From assembly GCA_045579305.1 (NCBI GenBank), contig JAZNLY010000056.1, forward strand, positions 34,244 through 98,243: a stretch of DNA of 64,000 nt. The letters are read 5' to 3'. The notes beneath the pieces were generated by a model. That model searched no databases. It saw only the letters and a list, made by a program, of their open reading frames with translations, and was not told where the DNA came from. The translations under genes were made by a program, and so were the position numbers. Each line of letters starts with the position of its first letter. Within the stretch, counting starts at the first letter, position 1. The stretch comes from Fimenecus sp045579305 (GTDB lineage Bacteria; Bacillota; Clostridia; Oscillospirales; Acutalibacteraceae). Below are positions 51,191 to 60,376 of this stretch, piece by piece.

Positions 51191-52501
51191 TCAATCATAG
51201 AGCTTACGCTTATCAACAACACGGACTGCCTTGCCTTCGCTACGAGTAATACTCTTTGGTGCGACAAGGTGAACTGACGGATTGATACCAAGCATAATTT
51301 TCATAGCATTTGCAAGTGCCTTTTCCTGTTTTGTAATACCACCAACTGTATCAGAGAAGGTATCAGGATTCATTTCAACCATAACGTCGAATGTATCGTT
51401 ATTATTTACACGGTCAATGACAATCTGATAGTTTGGCTGATAGCCTTCTTTAAGAAGAACTGTTTCAATCTGACTTGGGAATACATTAACACCACGGATA
51501 ATAAGCATATCGTCACTTCTGCCCATTGGTTTAGCCATTTTAATAAGCGTTCTGCCACAAGAACATTTTTCACGAGAAAGAACACAGATATCTCTTGTGC
51601 GATAACGAAGAAGTGGGAATGCCTCTTTATCAAGTGCTGTGAAAACAAGTTCACCCTTACTGCCCTCAGGTAAAACTTCACCTGTTTCAGGGTCAATAAT
51701 TTCTGCTAAGAAATGGTCTTCGTTAATGTGCATACCTGTCTGTTCTTCACATTCAAAAGCAACACCGGGGCCAGAAGTTTCTGTAAGTCCATAAATATCA
51801 TAAGCCTTAATGCCAAGAGTTTCTTCAATCTGGCGACGCATTTCGTTTGTCCATGCCTCTGCACCGAAAATTCCTGCTTTTAAAGGAATTTGGTCAGGAG
51901 TATAGCCCTGTTCTTTTAATGACTCACCCATATATGCAGCATAAGATGGAGTACAACAAAGAATTGTAGAATTAAGGTCCATCATAAACTGAATCTGTCT
52001 TTCTGTGTTACCTGATGACATGGGAAGTGTAAGGCAACCAACCTTATGTCCGCCACCGTGAAGACCTGCACCACCTGTGAAGAGTCCGTAACCGTAAGCT
52101 ACCTGTAAAACATCTTCGTCAGAGCCACCTGCAGCAACGATTGCACGGGCACAGCAATCTTCCCACAAGTCAACGTCATGCTGTGTATAGAAAGCAACAA
52201 CTCGTCTGCCTGTTGTACCAGATGTTGAGTGAATTCGTACACATTCATTAAGAGGTTTTGCAAGAAGTCCGTATGGATAAGCCTCTCTTAAATCTGCCTT
52301 TGTAAGGAAAGGAAGTTTGTGCAAATCCTCAATACCCTTAATATCGTCAGGTGTAACACCTTTTTCATCCATTAAATTCTTGTAGTAAGGCACATTTTCA
52401 TAAACATGCTTTACTTGTTTCACCAATTTTTCTGATTGAAGCTTCTTAATATCTTCAACAGGCATGGTTTCAAATTCTTTCTGATAATACTTTTTTTCCA
52501 T
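51191..52501 (-). CDS. paaK: Phenylacetate--CoA ligase
   Basis: Activates phenylacetate or a similar aryl acid to its CoA thioester using ATP. The 436-residue protein has the PaaK-type adenylation motif IHSTSGTTGRRVVAFYTQHD, the YGLTETSGPG motif and RYRTRDICVLSREKCSCGR, and a small C-terminal AMP-binding domain. A T-box leader with an apparent phenylalanine specifier lies directly upstream. With the neighbouring IorAB, which interconverts aryl-pyruvates and aryl-acetyl-CoA, it can run towards phenylalanine. Control by uncharged tRNA argues for that biosynthetic direction here. Confidence 0.93.
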   Translation of the reverse strand: MEKKYYQKEFETMPVEDIKKLQSEKLVKQVKHVYENVPYYKNLMDEKGVTPDDIKGIEDLHKLPFLTKADLREAYPYGLLAKPLNECVRIHSTSGTTGRRVVAFYTQHDVDLWEDCCARAIVAAGGSDEDVLQVAYGYGLFTGGAGLHGGGHKVGCLTLPMSSGNTERQIQFMMDLNSTILCCTPSYAAYMGESLKEQGYTPDQIPLKAGIFGAEAWTNEMRRQIEETLGIKAYDIYGLTETSGPGVAFECEEQTGMHINEDHFLAEIIDPETGEVLPEGSKGELVFTALDKEAFPLLRYRTRDICVLSREKCSCGRTLIKMAKPMGRSDDMLIIRGVNVFPSQIETVLLKEGYQPNYQIVIDRVNNNDTFDVMVEMNPDTFSDTVGGITKQEKALANAMKIMLGINPSVHLVAPKSITRSEGKAVRVVDKRKLYD

Positions 52502-52555
52502 TTTACATTCGTCCTTTCTGCAATTTGCTTTGGGTTTTTGGAGTGCAGAAGCAAT

Positions 52556-52835
52556 AAAAAAGCCCTCTGCATTCCATTTCGGAACACAGAGGACGAGAAA
52601 TTTCCCGTGGTACCACCTCTATTTACCATTATCTCACGATAACGGCCTCCGAGTGCTGACACACCCTTGTCGATATAACGGTCGAACCCGTTTGACCTAC
52701 ACAGTCCGATGACCTTCAGCCAACGACTCACGGAATGAATTCACCGACTTTACATTACTGCATCACACCAACCGCAGCTCTCTTTGAATGATATTTCCGG
52801 ATACTATTTTCCGTTCAAACGTCTTTATTACTTTA
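52556..52835 (-). ncRNA. T-box riboswitch upstream of paaK, probable Phe specifier
   Basis: The leader contains the T-box core AGGTGGTACCACGGG (minus strand, about 52604-52620), followed by a terminator hairpin CCTCTG...CAGAGG with a T run (52556-52592). Upstream is a stem I region with the AGAGAG...GGTTGGTG-type motifs. In the specifier loop the sequence GTGAATTCATTCCGTGAG places TTC (52737-52739) at the codon position, matching the layout of known leaders such as GAA-codon-A. TTC is a phenylalanine codon, so uncharged tRNA-Phe would prevent termination and switch on paaK and the ACT gene. The T-box call is firm; the specifier reading is by eye. Confidence 0.92.
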
Positions 52836-52837
52836 AC

Positions 52838-52866
52838 ATAGTAACACTCTAAAAATACAAAGTCAA
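52838..52866 (-). promoter_or_regulatory. SigA-type promoter of the T-box paaK transcript
   Basis: TTGACT (52861-52866), 17 bases, TACTAT (52838-52843) on the minus strand, just after the iorB stop. It separates paaK from the iorAB transcript. Confidence 0.78.
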
Positions 52867-52884
52867 GTATTTTTTATAAATTTT

Positions 52885-53457
52885 TTATGAGTTGTATCCT
52901 AATTCAAATGCTTTCTTATTCATTTCAACGAACTTTGGTGAAACTGTGTTTTCGATTGTAGTAATCCAGCTTTCATAAGGAATATTAAAATACTTTGCAG
53001 CCTTACCCATAAGAACAATATTAACAGCTTTCACAGAACCTGCCTGTTCAGCAAGTGAGAGAGCATCAAGTGCATCAACGCTGACACCTTTCTGAGTTAA
53101 CTCATCAAGCACAGTTTCAGGATATTCTGCTGCACCGATAATAACAGGCATCGGGTCAATCTGCTGAGTATTTACAACGATTTTGCCATCTTTTTTAAGG
53201 AAATTAGCATATCGTCCTGCTTCAAGCTTTTCAAATGAGATAATAATATCTGCTTCACCATCTGTGATAATTGGTGAATAAACCTTATCACCGAAACGGA
53301 CATAAGTTACAACAGAGCCACCACGCTGACTCATACCGTGAACTTCACTGACTTTTACATCATAACCTTCGTCAACCAAAAGACGACCTAACAATTTTGA
53401 TGCGAGAAGACTTCCTTGTCCACCGACACCAACTATCATTACACTAACAGTTTTCAT
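52885..53457 (-). CDS. iorB: Indolepyruvate ferredoxin oxidoreductase, beta subunit
   Basis: Small subunit of the enzyme that interconverts aryl-pyruvates and aryl-acetyl-CoA with ferredoxin. It begins MKTVSVMIVGVGGQGSLLAS, the gamma-domain fold of 2-oxoacid oxidoreductases, with HGMSQRGGSVVTYVRFG following. The ATG at 53457 follows GGGAGGGGAC and gives 190 residues; a longer frame of 13 residues is rejected. It starts 16 bases after iorA ends. Confidence 0.95.
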   Translation of the reverse strand: MKTVSVMIVGVGGQGSLLASKLLGRLLVDEGYDVKVSEVHGMSQRGGSVVTYVRFGDKVYSPIITDGEADIIISFEKLEAGRYANFLKKDGKIVVNTQQIDPMPVIIGAAEYPETVLDELTQKGVSVDALDALSLAEQAGSVKAVNIVLMGKAAKYFNIPYESWITTIENTVSPKFVEMNKKAFELGYNS

Positions 53458-53473
53458 TTTAAGTCCCCTCCCT

Positions 53474-55198
53474 TTACACAATTGCGTCAAAGGCACAAAG
53501 TTGCTTACAAACTCCGCAACCTACACACAATGTTGCATCAACTTTTGCTTTTCCGTCTTTCATACTGATTGCAGGGCAACCAAGTGTCATACATCTCTTA
53601 CATGAACGACATTTATCTGCATCAACTTTAAGTGGTGGTTGAGGCTTGACTGATTTAAGAAGCACACAAGGTCTGCGAGAAATAATAACTGATGGTTCTG
53701 AAACAGCAAGTTCTTCTTTGATAGCATCGTTACATGCTTTAAGGTCATAAGGGTCAACAACTCTTACTCTGTTGATACCGAGAGCCTTACAAAGTGTTTC
53801 AAGGTCAACTTTTGCAGCAGGGTCACCCTTAATATTATAACCGGTTGTAGGATTCTGCTGATGTCCTGTCATACCTGTAATTGAGTTATCAACAATAATA
53901 ACAGTTGAATTTGTAGCGTTATAAGCCACATTTACAAGACCTGTCATACCTGAATGCATAAATGTTGAGTCACCGATAACTGCAACACTCTTCTTTTCTG
54001 CATCGCCACCTCTTGCAAGGTTAAAGCCGTGAAGTCCTGAAATTGACGCACCCATACAAAGAGTTGAGTCAAGAGCATTGAGTGGTGGTGCTGCACCAAG
54101 AGTGTAACAACCGATGTCACCAAGTGCTGTTACCTTATTCTTTGCAAGTGTATAGTACAAACCTCTGTGAGGACAACCTGCACACATCATTGGCGGTCTG
54201 TTTGGAATAATGGCATCTGCTGATACACTTTCAGGTAATTCCTTACCGAACGCTTTTGCAATAGTTGCCTGAGAAAATTCACCTAAAATTGAGAACTTTT
54301 CTTTACCGATACATTCGATACCAAGTGATTTAACGTGATTTTCAATAAATGGGTCAAGTTCTTCAATAACATAAAGAGTTTTGACCTTTGATGCGAAATC
54401 CTTAATAAGTTTTACGGGTAATGGGTATGACATACCGATTTTAAGGACACTTGCACTGTCCCCCATAACTTCTTTTACATACTGGTATGAGCAACCTGAT
54501 GTGATAATACCGATTTCGTCTGAATTCATTTCAACTGTGTTGTATTCACAGTTTTCTGCAAATTCCTGTAATTTAAGTGTTCTTTCCTCAACAAAAGGAT
54601 GACGCTTAATCGCATTGGCAGGAGTCATTATGTATTTTGAAGGATTTTTTTCGTAATCCTTTAATGTTGCAAGCACTTTTTCGCTTGTTTCAACGATTGA
54701 CTGACTGTGTGCAATTCTTGTACACATACGAAGAAGAACAGGTGTATCATATTGTTCTGACAACTCGAAAGCATTTTTTGCAAATGTGTATGCTTCCATT
54801 GAATCAGCAGGTTCAAGCATAGGCACTTTTGATGCCATAGCATAATGACGTGAATCCTGTTCATTCTGTGATGAGTGCATTGCAGGGTCATCGGCAACGC
54901 AGATTACAAGACCACCATTGACACCAGTATATGAAAGTGTGAAAAGTGGGTCTGCTGCCACATTAAGACCAACGTGCTTCATAGCACATGCTGAACGAGC
55001 ACCTGCAAGGCTTGAGCCGAATGCAACTTCACAAGCAACCTTTTCGTTTGGTGCCCATTCGCTGTGAATATCATCAAATTTACTTAAAAATTCTGTAATT
55101 TCAGTTGATGGTGTACCGGGGTAACTTGATACAACTGAAAGTCCACCATCATGCAATCCTTCTGCGACTGCCTGATTTCCTATCATCAATTTTTTCAT
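53474..55198 (-). CDS. iorA: Indolepyruvate ferredoxin oxidoreductase, alpha subunit
   Basis: Large subunit carrying thiamine diphosphate and iron-sulfur clusters. It opens MKKLMIGNQAVAEGLHDGGL (pyrimidine-binding domain), has the TPP motif GDSTFMHSGMTGLVNVAYN with the downstream Asn, and ends in two ferredoxin motifs, CRSCKRCMTLGCP and CVGCGVCKQLC, for two 4Fe-4S clusters. The ATG at 55198 is preferred over a TTG two codons earlier. It has 574 residues. It follows the acyl-CoA synthetase gene by 26 bases. Confidence 0.96.
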   Translation of the reverse strand: MKKLMIGNQAVAEGLHDGGLSVVSSYPGTPSTEITEFLSKFDDIHSEWAPNEKVACEVAFGSSLAGARSACAMKHVGLNVAADPLFTLSYTGVNGGLVICVADDPAMHSSQNEQDSRHYAMASKVPMLEPADSMEAYTFAKNAFELSEQYDTPVLLRMCTRIAHSQSIVETSEKVLATLKDYEKNPSKYIMTPANAIKRHPFVEERTLKLQEFAENCEYNTVEMNSDEIGIITSGCSYQYVKEVMGDSASVLKIGMSYPLPVKLIKDFASKVKTLYVIEELDPFIENHVKSLGIECIGKEKFSILGEFSQATIAKAFGKELPESVSADAIIPNRPPMMCAGCPHRGLYYTLAKNKVTALGDIGCYTLGAAPPLNALDSTLCMGASISGLHGFNLARGGDAEKKSVAVIGDSTFMHSGMTGLVNVAYNATNSTVIIVDNSITGMTGHQQNPTTGYNIKGDPAAKVDLETLCKALGINRVRVVDPYDLKACNDAIKEELAVSEPSVIISRRPCVLLKSVKPQPPLKVDADKCRSCKRCMTLGCPAISMKDGKAKVDATLCVGCGVCKQLCAFDAIV

Positions 55199-55224
55199 AT
55201 CCAAAATCTCTTTTCTCTATAAAT

Positions 55225-56859
55225 TTAAGATTTATTCTGTGAATCAACAAGACCTTCTGCACCATATATCTTACGAAGTTTTGGTTTTTCGATTTTACCC
55301 GTAGGATTACGAGGTACATCTGCAAAAATAATCTTTCGTGGTCTTTTGTATCTTGGTAAACTCTTACAGAATTCATTGATTTCTTCTTCTGTACAAGTCA
55401 TACCCTGTTTAACTTCGATAATTGCAGTTGCAATTTCACCAAGTCGTGGGTCAGGAAGACCGATAACAGCAACGTCCTTGATTTTTTCGTGCGCCGCCAT
55501 AAAGTTTTCAATCTGTACAGGGTAAAGGTTTTCACCACCTGTGATGATAACATCCTTTTTACGGTCAACAAGGTAAATAAAGCCCTCTTCATCCTGCATA
55601 GCCATATCACCTGTTAAGAGCCAACCGTCTTTAAGTGTTGCTTTGGTTGCTTCTTCGTCACGATAATAGCAAGTCATAACACCAGGACCTTTAAGGCAAA
55701 GTTCACCAACATCACCTTGTGCTACTTCATTTCCGTCAGGGTCAACAATCTTTGTCTGCCAACCATAGCCCGGAACACCGATAGCACCAACCTTATGAAC
55801 ATTTTCAACACCTAAATGAACAGCACCCGGACCGATTGACTCGGAAAGTCCGTAGTTTGTGTCGTACTGCTGATTCGGGAAGTATTCAAGCCAACGCTTG
55901 ATAAGACTCTGTGGTACTGGCTGTGCACCGATGTGCATAAGTCTCCAGTTTGAGAAATCAAATTCATTCAAATCGATTTCGCCACGGTCAATAGCATTGA
56001 GAATATCCTGTGCCCACGGAACAAGAAGCCATACGATTGTGCATTTCTCGTCACTTGCAACTTTAAGGATATTTCTTGACTGTGTACCCTTTAAAATAAT
56101 TGCCTTTGAACCACTTAAAAGACTACCGAACCAGTGCATTTTTGCACCTGTGTGGTAAAGTGGCGGAATACAAAGGAAACAGTCATCCTTCTGCTGATTA
56201 TGGTGAGCCTGTTCACAACGGCAAGAGTGAATAAGGCTTTCGTGATTATGTAAAATTGCCTTTGGAAAGCCTGTTGTACCTGATGAGAAATAAATTGCTG
56301 CATCGTCGGACTCTTCAAGCCAGCATCCATGGTAAGAACTTGAACATTCAGAAACAAGTTCATTATAATCATCTGCAAATGCAGGACAACTTCCGCCAAA
56401 GTAAATAAGTTTGCATTTTTTACTGATTTTATCAGCAACCGCCTCAACTCGGCCTACGAATTCGTTACCGAAAACGAGAACATCAGCCTCTGCAAGGTCA
56501 AGACAATAGTCAATTTCGTCTGATGAATAACGGAAATTGAGAGGCACAACCAATGCGCCTGTCTTTAATATACCAAAATAAATAGGTAACCAGTCGATGC
56601 AGTTCATTAAAAGGATTGCGACCTTATTACCTTTTCCGATTCCGTTTTGTGAAAGCATATTTGCAAAACGGTTTGCTTTTTCCTCAAAAACACCCCAAGT
56701 GATTTCACGACGATAAGGACGTCTTGCACTTGATTCAACAAGTTCAAATTCACTCCATGTGATTCGTCTTGTTTCAGGTTGTTCAGGATTGATTTCAACT
56801 AATGCCACATCATTTGGAAATTCACGGGCATTTTTTTCAAGTAAGTGTACAATGGTCAT
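55225..56859 (-). CDS. Acyl-CoA synthetase (AMP-forming), probable aryl-acid or fatty-acid type
   Basis: A 544-residue class I adenylate-forming enzyme. Core motifs: YFSSGTTGFPKAI (ATP P-loop), YGLSESIGPG, LTGDMAMQDEEGFIYLVDRK and NPTGKIEKPKLR with the catalytic Lys. The N-terminus has two similar short segments in tandem, RRITWSEFELVES and RREITWGVFEEKANRF, possibly a small duplication or a family trait. It heads the unit with iorA-iorB and has a promoter facing away from the symporter gene. The substrate could be an arylacetate or another carboxylate; sequence reading cannot decide. Confidence 0.9.
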   Translation of the reverse strand: MTIVHLLEKNAREFPNDVALVEINPEQPETRRITWSEFELVESSARRPYRREITWGVFEEKANRFANMLSQNGIGKGNKVAILLMNCIDWLPIYFGILKTGALVVPLNFRYSSDEIDYCLDLAEADVLVFGNEFVGRVEAVADKISKKCKLIYFGGSCPAFADDYNELVSECSSSYHGCWLEESDDAAIYFSSGTTGFPKAILHNHESLIHSCRCEQAHHNQQKDDCFLCIPPLYHTGAKMHWFGSLLSGSKAIILKGTQSRNILKVASDEKCTIVWLLVPWAQDILNAIDRGEIDLNEFDFSNWRLMHIGAQPVPQSLIKRWLEYFPNQQYDTNYGLSESIGPGAVHLGVENVHKVGAIGVPGYGWQTKIVDPDGNEVAQGDVGELCLKGPGVMTCYYRDEEATKATLKDGWLLTGDMAMQDEEGFIYLVDRKKDVIITGGENLYPVQIENFMAAHEKIKDVAVIGLPDPRLGEIATAIIEVKQGMTCTEEEINEFCKSLPRYKRPRKIIFADVPRNPTGKIEKPKLRKIYGAEGLVDSQNKS

Positions 56860-56890
56860 AACATATTCTCCAAAATCACAATATTTTAGT

Positions 56891-56919
56891 ATTTTACTTC
56901 ATTTACAATGAAAAATCAA
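56891..56919 (-). promoter_or_regulatory. SigA-type promoter of the acyl-CoA synthetase-iorAB unit
   Basis: TTGATT (56914-56919), 17 bases, TAAAAT (56891-56896) on the minus strand. Confidence 0.7.
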
Positions 56920-56956
56920 TAGACAGATTAAAATGAAAAAAATTTTATTTTCTCTA

Positions 56957-57006
56957 TTGACATATTTGCTTTAAAGTGCTAAACTTTAAAGTGTTAAAGC
57001 AAATAT
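56957..57006 (+). promoter_or_regulatory. Promoter with palindromic operator before the symporter gene
   Basis: TTGACA (56957-56962), 17 bases, TAAACT (56980-56985). Overlapping it, ATATTTGCTTTAA (56962-56974) is a perfect 13-base inverse of TTAAAGCAAATAT (56994-57006). Within lie two direct copies of CTTTAAAGTG (56969-56978, 56984-56993), 15 bases apart. The layout is that of a repressor site. No regulator gene lies next to it. Confidence 0.72.
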
Positions 57007-57062
57007 ACCACATCTCGACGTTATTGTCAAGAACAAAATTTTAAAATAAAGGAGTGATTAAA

Positions 57063-58646
57063 ATGACAACAACAATGATGATTAGTATACCAATGCTTAT
57101 ATGTTTCTTCGCACTTATGATAGGTGTCGGTTTTTATTGCAGAAAGCACTCAACTAATGTTGATGGTTTCGTTTTGGGTGGCAGAAGTGTCGGACCATGG
57201 CTTACAGCCTTCGCTTTCGGTACATCTTACTTCTCTGCAGTTATCTTTGTTGGTTACGCAGGACAGTTCGGTTGGAATTTCGGACTTGCATCAACTTGGA
57301 TTGGTCTTGGTAATGCGTTTATCGGTTCACTTCTTGCATGGAGCGTTCTTGGCAGAAGAACAAGAGTTATGACACAGCATCTTGACTCAAAAACAATGCC
57401 TGACTTCTTTGAAAAGAGATATGATTCAAAGGCACTTAAGATTGTGGCTTCAGTTATAGTATTTATTTTCCTTATTCCATATACAGCATCTCTTTACAAT
57501 GGTCTTTCTTCACTTTTTAACAATGTATTTGAAGTTCCTTATGCAGTTGTTGTAATCATTATGGCTCTTCTTACAGGTATCTATGTTATATTTGGCGGAT
57601 ATATGGCTACTGCAATCAACGACTTTATTCAGGGTATCATAATGCTTATCGGTATTGTTGCAGTTATTGCTGCTGTACTTGCAAAAAACGGTGGATTTAC
57701 TCAGGCTGTGGCTTCTCTCGGTGCAGAAGCAGGTGCTGAATTCACTTCTATGTTCGGACCTAATCCGATTTTCCTTTTCTTTGTTGTTATGCTTACTTCT
57801 CTCGGTACTTGGGGATTACCACAGATGGTTGGTAAATTCTACTCAATTAAAGACGAAGGCTCAATTAAGAAAGGTACAATAATTTCTACAATCTTCGCAA
57901 TTATTGTTGCCGGTGGTTGTTACTTCCTTGGTGGTTTCGGTAAACTTTACAAAGAAGAAATGATTGCAGGCGGTTACATCTCCAATACAGGGGCAGTTAT
58001 GTTTGATAAGGTTGTTCCCACAATTCTTTCGGATTTAGCACCGGTAATCGTCGCACTCGTTATTGTACTTGTTCTTTCTGCATCAATGTCAACTCTTTCT
58101 TCCCTTGTACTTACATCTTCTTCAACACTCACACTTGATGTTATCAAACCTAAACTTGAGAAAAAAGCAAAGGTTGACGATAAAAAGAGTATCTTTATTC
58201 TTCGTGTTTTCATTGTATTCTTTATTGCAGTTTCAGCAGTTATTGCAATTCTTAAAGACACTATCTGGTCAGAATCAGTATTCATAGCACAGATGATGGG
58301 CGTTTCATGGGGTGCTCTTGCAGGTGCCTTCCTTGCTCCTTTCCTCTATGGTTTATACTGGAAAAAGACCACAAAAGCAGCAGTTGTTACAAGTTTTGTC
58401 TTCGGTACAGGGCTTGAAATTGTACAGTTACTTATAAGTATCGGACTTTTCAAGCCCACCACACCGATTTTGAGTTTTGTATTTACAAACTCACTCTACT
58501 CCGGTGTATTCGCAATGGTTGGCGGACTTATACTTGTGCCAATAGTCAGCCTTTTAACTCAAAAAACATTACCTGCAAAAGTGGATGAAAAATTCAGTTG
58601 CTATGATGCTAAAATCGTTACAAACGTAACAAATTCATTAGGATAA
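57063..58646 (+). CDS. Sodium/solute symporter (SSS family)
   Basis: A 527-residue membrane protein with about 13 helices, starting TTTMMISIPMLICFFALMIG. The segment VDGFVLGGRSVGPWLTAFAF is the SSS/PutP-type signature, and SASMSTLSSLVLTSSSTLTL is the conserved helix thought to include the sodium site. It carries a solute into the cell with Na+. Its position opposite the acyl-CoA synthetase-iorAB unit suggests uptake of an aromatic or fatty acid used by those enzymes. The ATG at 57063 is preferred over a GTG inside GGAGTG. It has its own regulated promoter and a terminator. Confidence 0.94.
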   Translation: MTTTMMISIPMLICFFALMIGVGFYCRKHSTNVDGFVLGGRSVGPWLTAFAFGTSYFSAVIFVGYAGQFGWNFGLASTWIGLGNAFIGSLLAWSVLGRRTRVMTQHLDSKTMPDFFEKRYDSKALKIVASVIVFIFLIPYTASLYNGLSSLFNNVFEVPYAVVVIIMALLTGIYVIFGGYMATAINDFIQGIIMLIGIVAVIAAVLAKNGGFTQAVASLGAEAGAEFTSMFGPNPIFLFFVVMLTSLGTWGLPQMVGKFYSIKDEGSIKKGTIISTIFAIIVAGGCYFLGGFGKLYKEEMIAGGYISNTGAVMFDKVVPTILSDLAPVIVALVIVLVLSASMSTLSSLVLTSSSTLTLDVIKPKLEKKAKVDDKKSIFILRVFIVFFIAVSAVIAILKDTIWSESVFIAQMMGVSWGALAGAFLAPFLYGLYWKKTTKAAVVTSFVFGTGLEIVQLLISIGLFKPTTPILSFVFTNSLYSGVFAMVGGLILVPIVSLLTQKTLPAKVDEKFSCYDAKIVTNVTNSLG

Positions 58647-58652
58647 AAGATT

Positions 58653-58682
58653 AAGGACTTGGAATCAACCCCAAGTCCTTTT
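58653..58682 (+). terminator. Terminator of the symporter gene
   Basis: AAGGACTTGG and CCAAGTCCTT pair perfectly, followed by TTGTT. It sits between convergent genes and may work in both directions. Confidence 0.85.
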
Positions 58683-58683
58683 G

Positions 58684-59478
58684 TTATATATTTAATATTC
58701 TTTTTGCATTTTTGTATAAAATCAGGTCTTTTTCGTCTTGTGAAAGTGGTAATGAATTCAAAGTTTCAATTTCTTCCCCCGCCCTGCTCCAAGGAGAATC
58801 TGAACCAAAGAGAATTTTATCAGCACTGTGTTTCTCAACAATTCTCAAAAACTGTTCGCGAGAATAATAGTTCATACCCATTGATGTATCAAGATATATA
58901 TTCGTTCCTGCAAGGTGTTCTTCCACATCATTCCATTGACGCTGACCACCTAAATGGGCAGCAACGATAATACCACCCTGCATTTGTTTTGAAATGTAAG
59001 CAAATTGTTCAGGACTGCTGTGGTATGGCGGCGGATATGCAGGGTCATAACCTGCATGGAAAAGAATAATAAGACCTTTACTCAAAGCATAATCGTATAT
59101 TTTAAGCATATGGGGAGCATCCACTTTAAACTGTTGATATTCAGGATGAAGTTTTATGCCCGGCAAACCAAGTTCACACACAAAGTCAATATCTCTTTTA
59201 TAATCATCTGTATCAGGATGAATTCCACCAAAGGAAATAATTCTGTCACAGGTATTTTCTTTTGCCCATTTATTAAGAGTAACTGTATGACTTGGTTTTG
59301 TTATAACAGGCTGTAAAACTGAAATGTCCACGCCAAATCTATCCATATTATTTACAAGTCCTGACAACGTACCGTCACTGCAAGGTACATATTCACCATT
59401 ACAACCCTTTACAAGTGATGATATTGCTCTTTCTGCAATCTGGTCAGGAAAAGCGTGAGTATGAAAATCTATTATCAA
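58684..59478 (-). CDS. Amidohydrolase-2 family metal-dependent hydrolase
   Basis: A 264-residue TIM-barrel protein. IIDFHTHAFPD carries the HxH metal ligands, VAAHLGG the later His, and FGSDSPWSRAGEEIE the catalytic Asp. The family includes decarboxylases and lactonases, so the reaction is not known. A TTG start seven bases after GGAGG is used. It lies downstream of a sugar-phosphate isomerase-like gene on the same strand with 46 bases between, so they may be co-transcribed. Confidence 0.88.
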   Translation of the reverse strand: MIIDFHTHAFPDQIAERAISSLVKGCNGEYVPCSDGTLSGLVNNMDRFGVDISVLQPVITKPSHTVTLNKWAKENTCDRIISFGGIHPDTDDYKRDIDFVCELGLPGIKLHPEYQQFKVDAPHMLKIYDYALSKGLIILFHAGYDPAYPPPYHSSPEQFAYISKQMQGGIIVAAHLGGQRQWNDVEEHLAGTNIYLDTSMGMNYYSREQFLRIVEKHSADKILFGSDSPWSRAGEEIETLNSLPLSQDEKDLILYKNAKRILNI

Positions 59479-59524
59479 ATTTACTCCTCCAAATATTTAT
59501 ACACTATTATTATGTATCACCATT

Positions 59525-60376
59525 TTATTCTTCAAACATATCTGCTAATTTTTTTGCAGAGTTGTACAAGTCGTTGACACCTGAAACAATGTTCTCTTTC
59601 TTGAAGTCCTCAAGATAACTACTTGCTTCAAGAGTGAAATATCCATCATAATTGATTTCTTTCAGTGCTTTTACTACTTCCACAAAATCGATATTCATTG
59701 AAAATGGAATCTGATGAGAATCGTGAAGTTTATCGTTATCGTGAATGTGAAGTGCTTTAAGTCTTTTACCGAGTGCTCGTATCATTTCAGGTGCAGTTGT
59801 GTCACTGCCTTTCATTTCAGCGTGACCGATATCAAGACAAGCAACCAGATAATCGTCATTCACTGCATCAAGATGCGCATTGAAACTTTCGGGAGTAGCA
59901 CAAGCTGCAAAGCAGGAATGCTTATGAAGTGGTTTCCAGTTCCACATATTCTCCGTTGCTATTTTCACATTATATTCCTTTGCAAATGGTAAAAGTTTAA
60001 AGTACATTTCCGCATTTTCTTGTGGTGTGCCATCATTCATAGGATGGATAATGCAGATGTCCCCACCTGCTTCTGCGACACATTCTATTGCCCTTTTGAG
60101 GTAATCTAAACTTTTAGGCAAAGATGGGAATGGCGCATGTCCCTGATTGCACACAATACCATTATCAAGACCGATTTGTTTAAGTTTTCGTGCAAATGCA
60201 AGGTAATCACTCTGTGCAGTTGGGTGATTTGTTGGCACTAAAACTTCTTTTTTCTTATTGCACATCTGAAACATGGAAAAATCCCATGCATCAAAACCTG
60301 CTTTCGCAACAAGTTCAACAGCCTTTTCCTCACCAATATGTAACGCAATTGAATCTATTTCAGTTGAAGTTTTCAT
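59525..60376 (-). CDS. Sugar phosphate isomerase/epimerase-like TIM-barrel protein
   Basis: A 283-residue member of the xylose isomerase-like/AP endonuclease 2 superfamily. The N-terminus is MKTSTEIDSIALHIGEEKAV, and metal ligands are likely in IATENMWNW, CLDIGHAEMKG, LHIHDNDKLHDSH and FTLEAS. Such proteins isomerise or epimerise sugars such as hydroxypyruvate, inositol derivatives or psicose. The ATG at 60376 follows GAGGTG and is preferred; a longer frame of 22 residues lies within the preceding gene. It overlaps the DUF2809 gene by 17 bases. Confidence 0.85.
   Translation of the reverse strand: MKTSTEIDSIALHIGEEKAVELVAKAGFDAWDFSMFQMCNKKKEVLVPTNHPTAQSDYLAFARKLKQIGLDNGIVCNQGHAPFPSLPKSLDYLKRAIECVAEAGGDICIIHPMNDGTPQENAEMYFKLLPFAKEYNVKIATENMWNWKPLHKHSCFAACATPESFNAHLDAVNDDYLVACLDIGHAEMKGSDTTAPEMIRALGKRLKALHIHDNDKLHDSHQIPFSMNIDFVEVVKALKEINYDGYFTLEASSYLEDFKKENIVSGVNDLYNSAKKLADMFEE

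Noticed and set aside
52885..58646. A straightforward phenylacetate degradation pathway
   Set aside because: No ring-opening (paa epoxidase or benzoyl-CoA) genes are present, and the T-box control points to amino acid supply.
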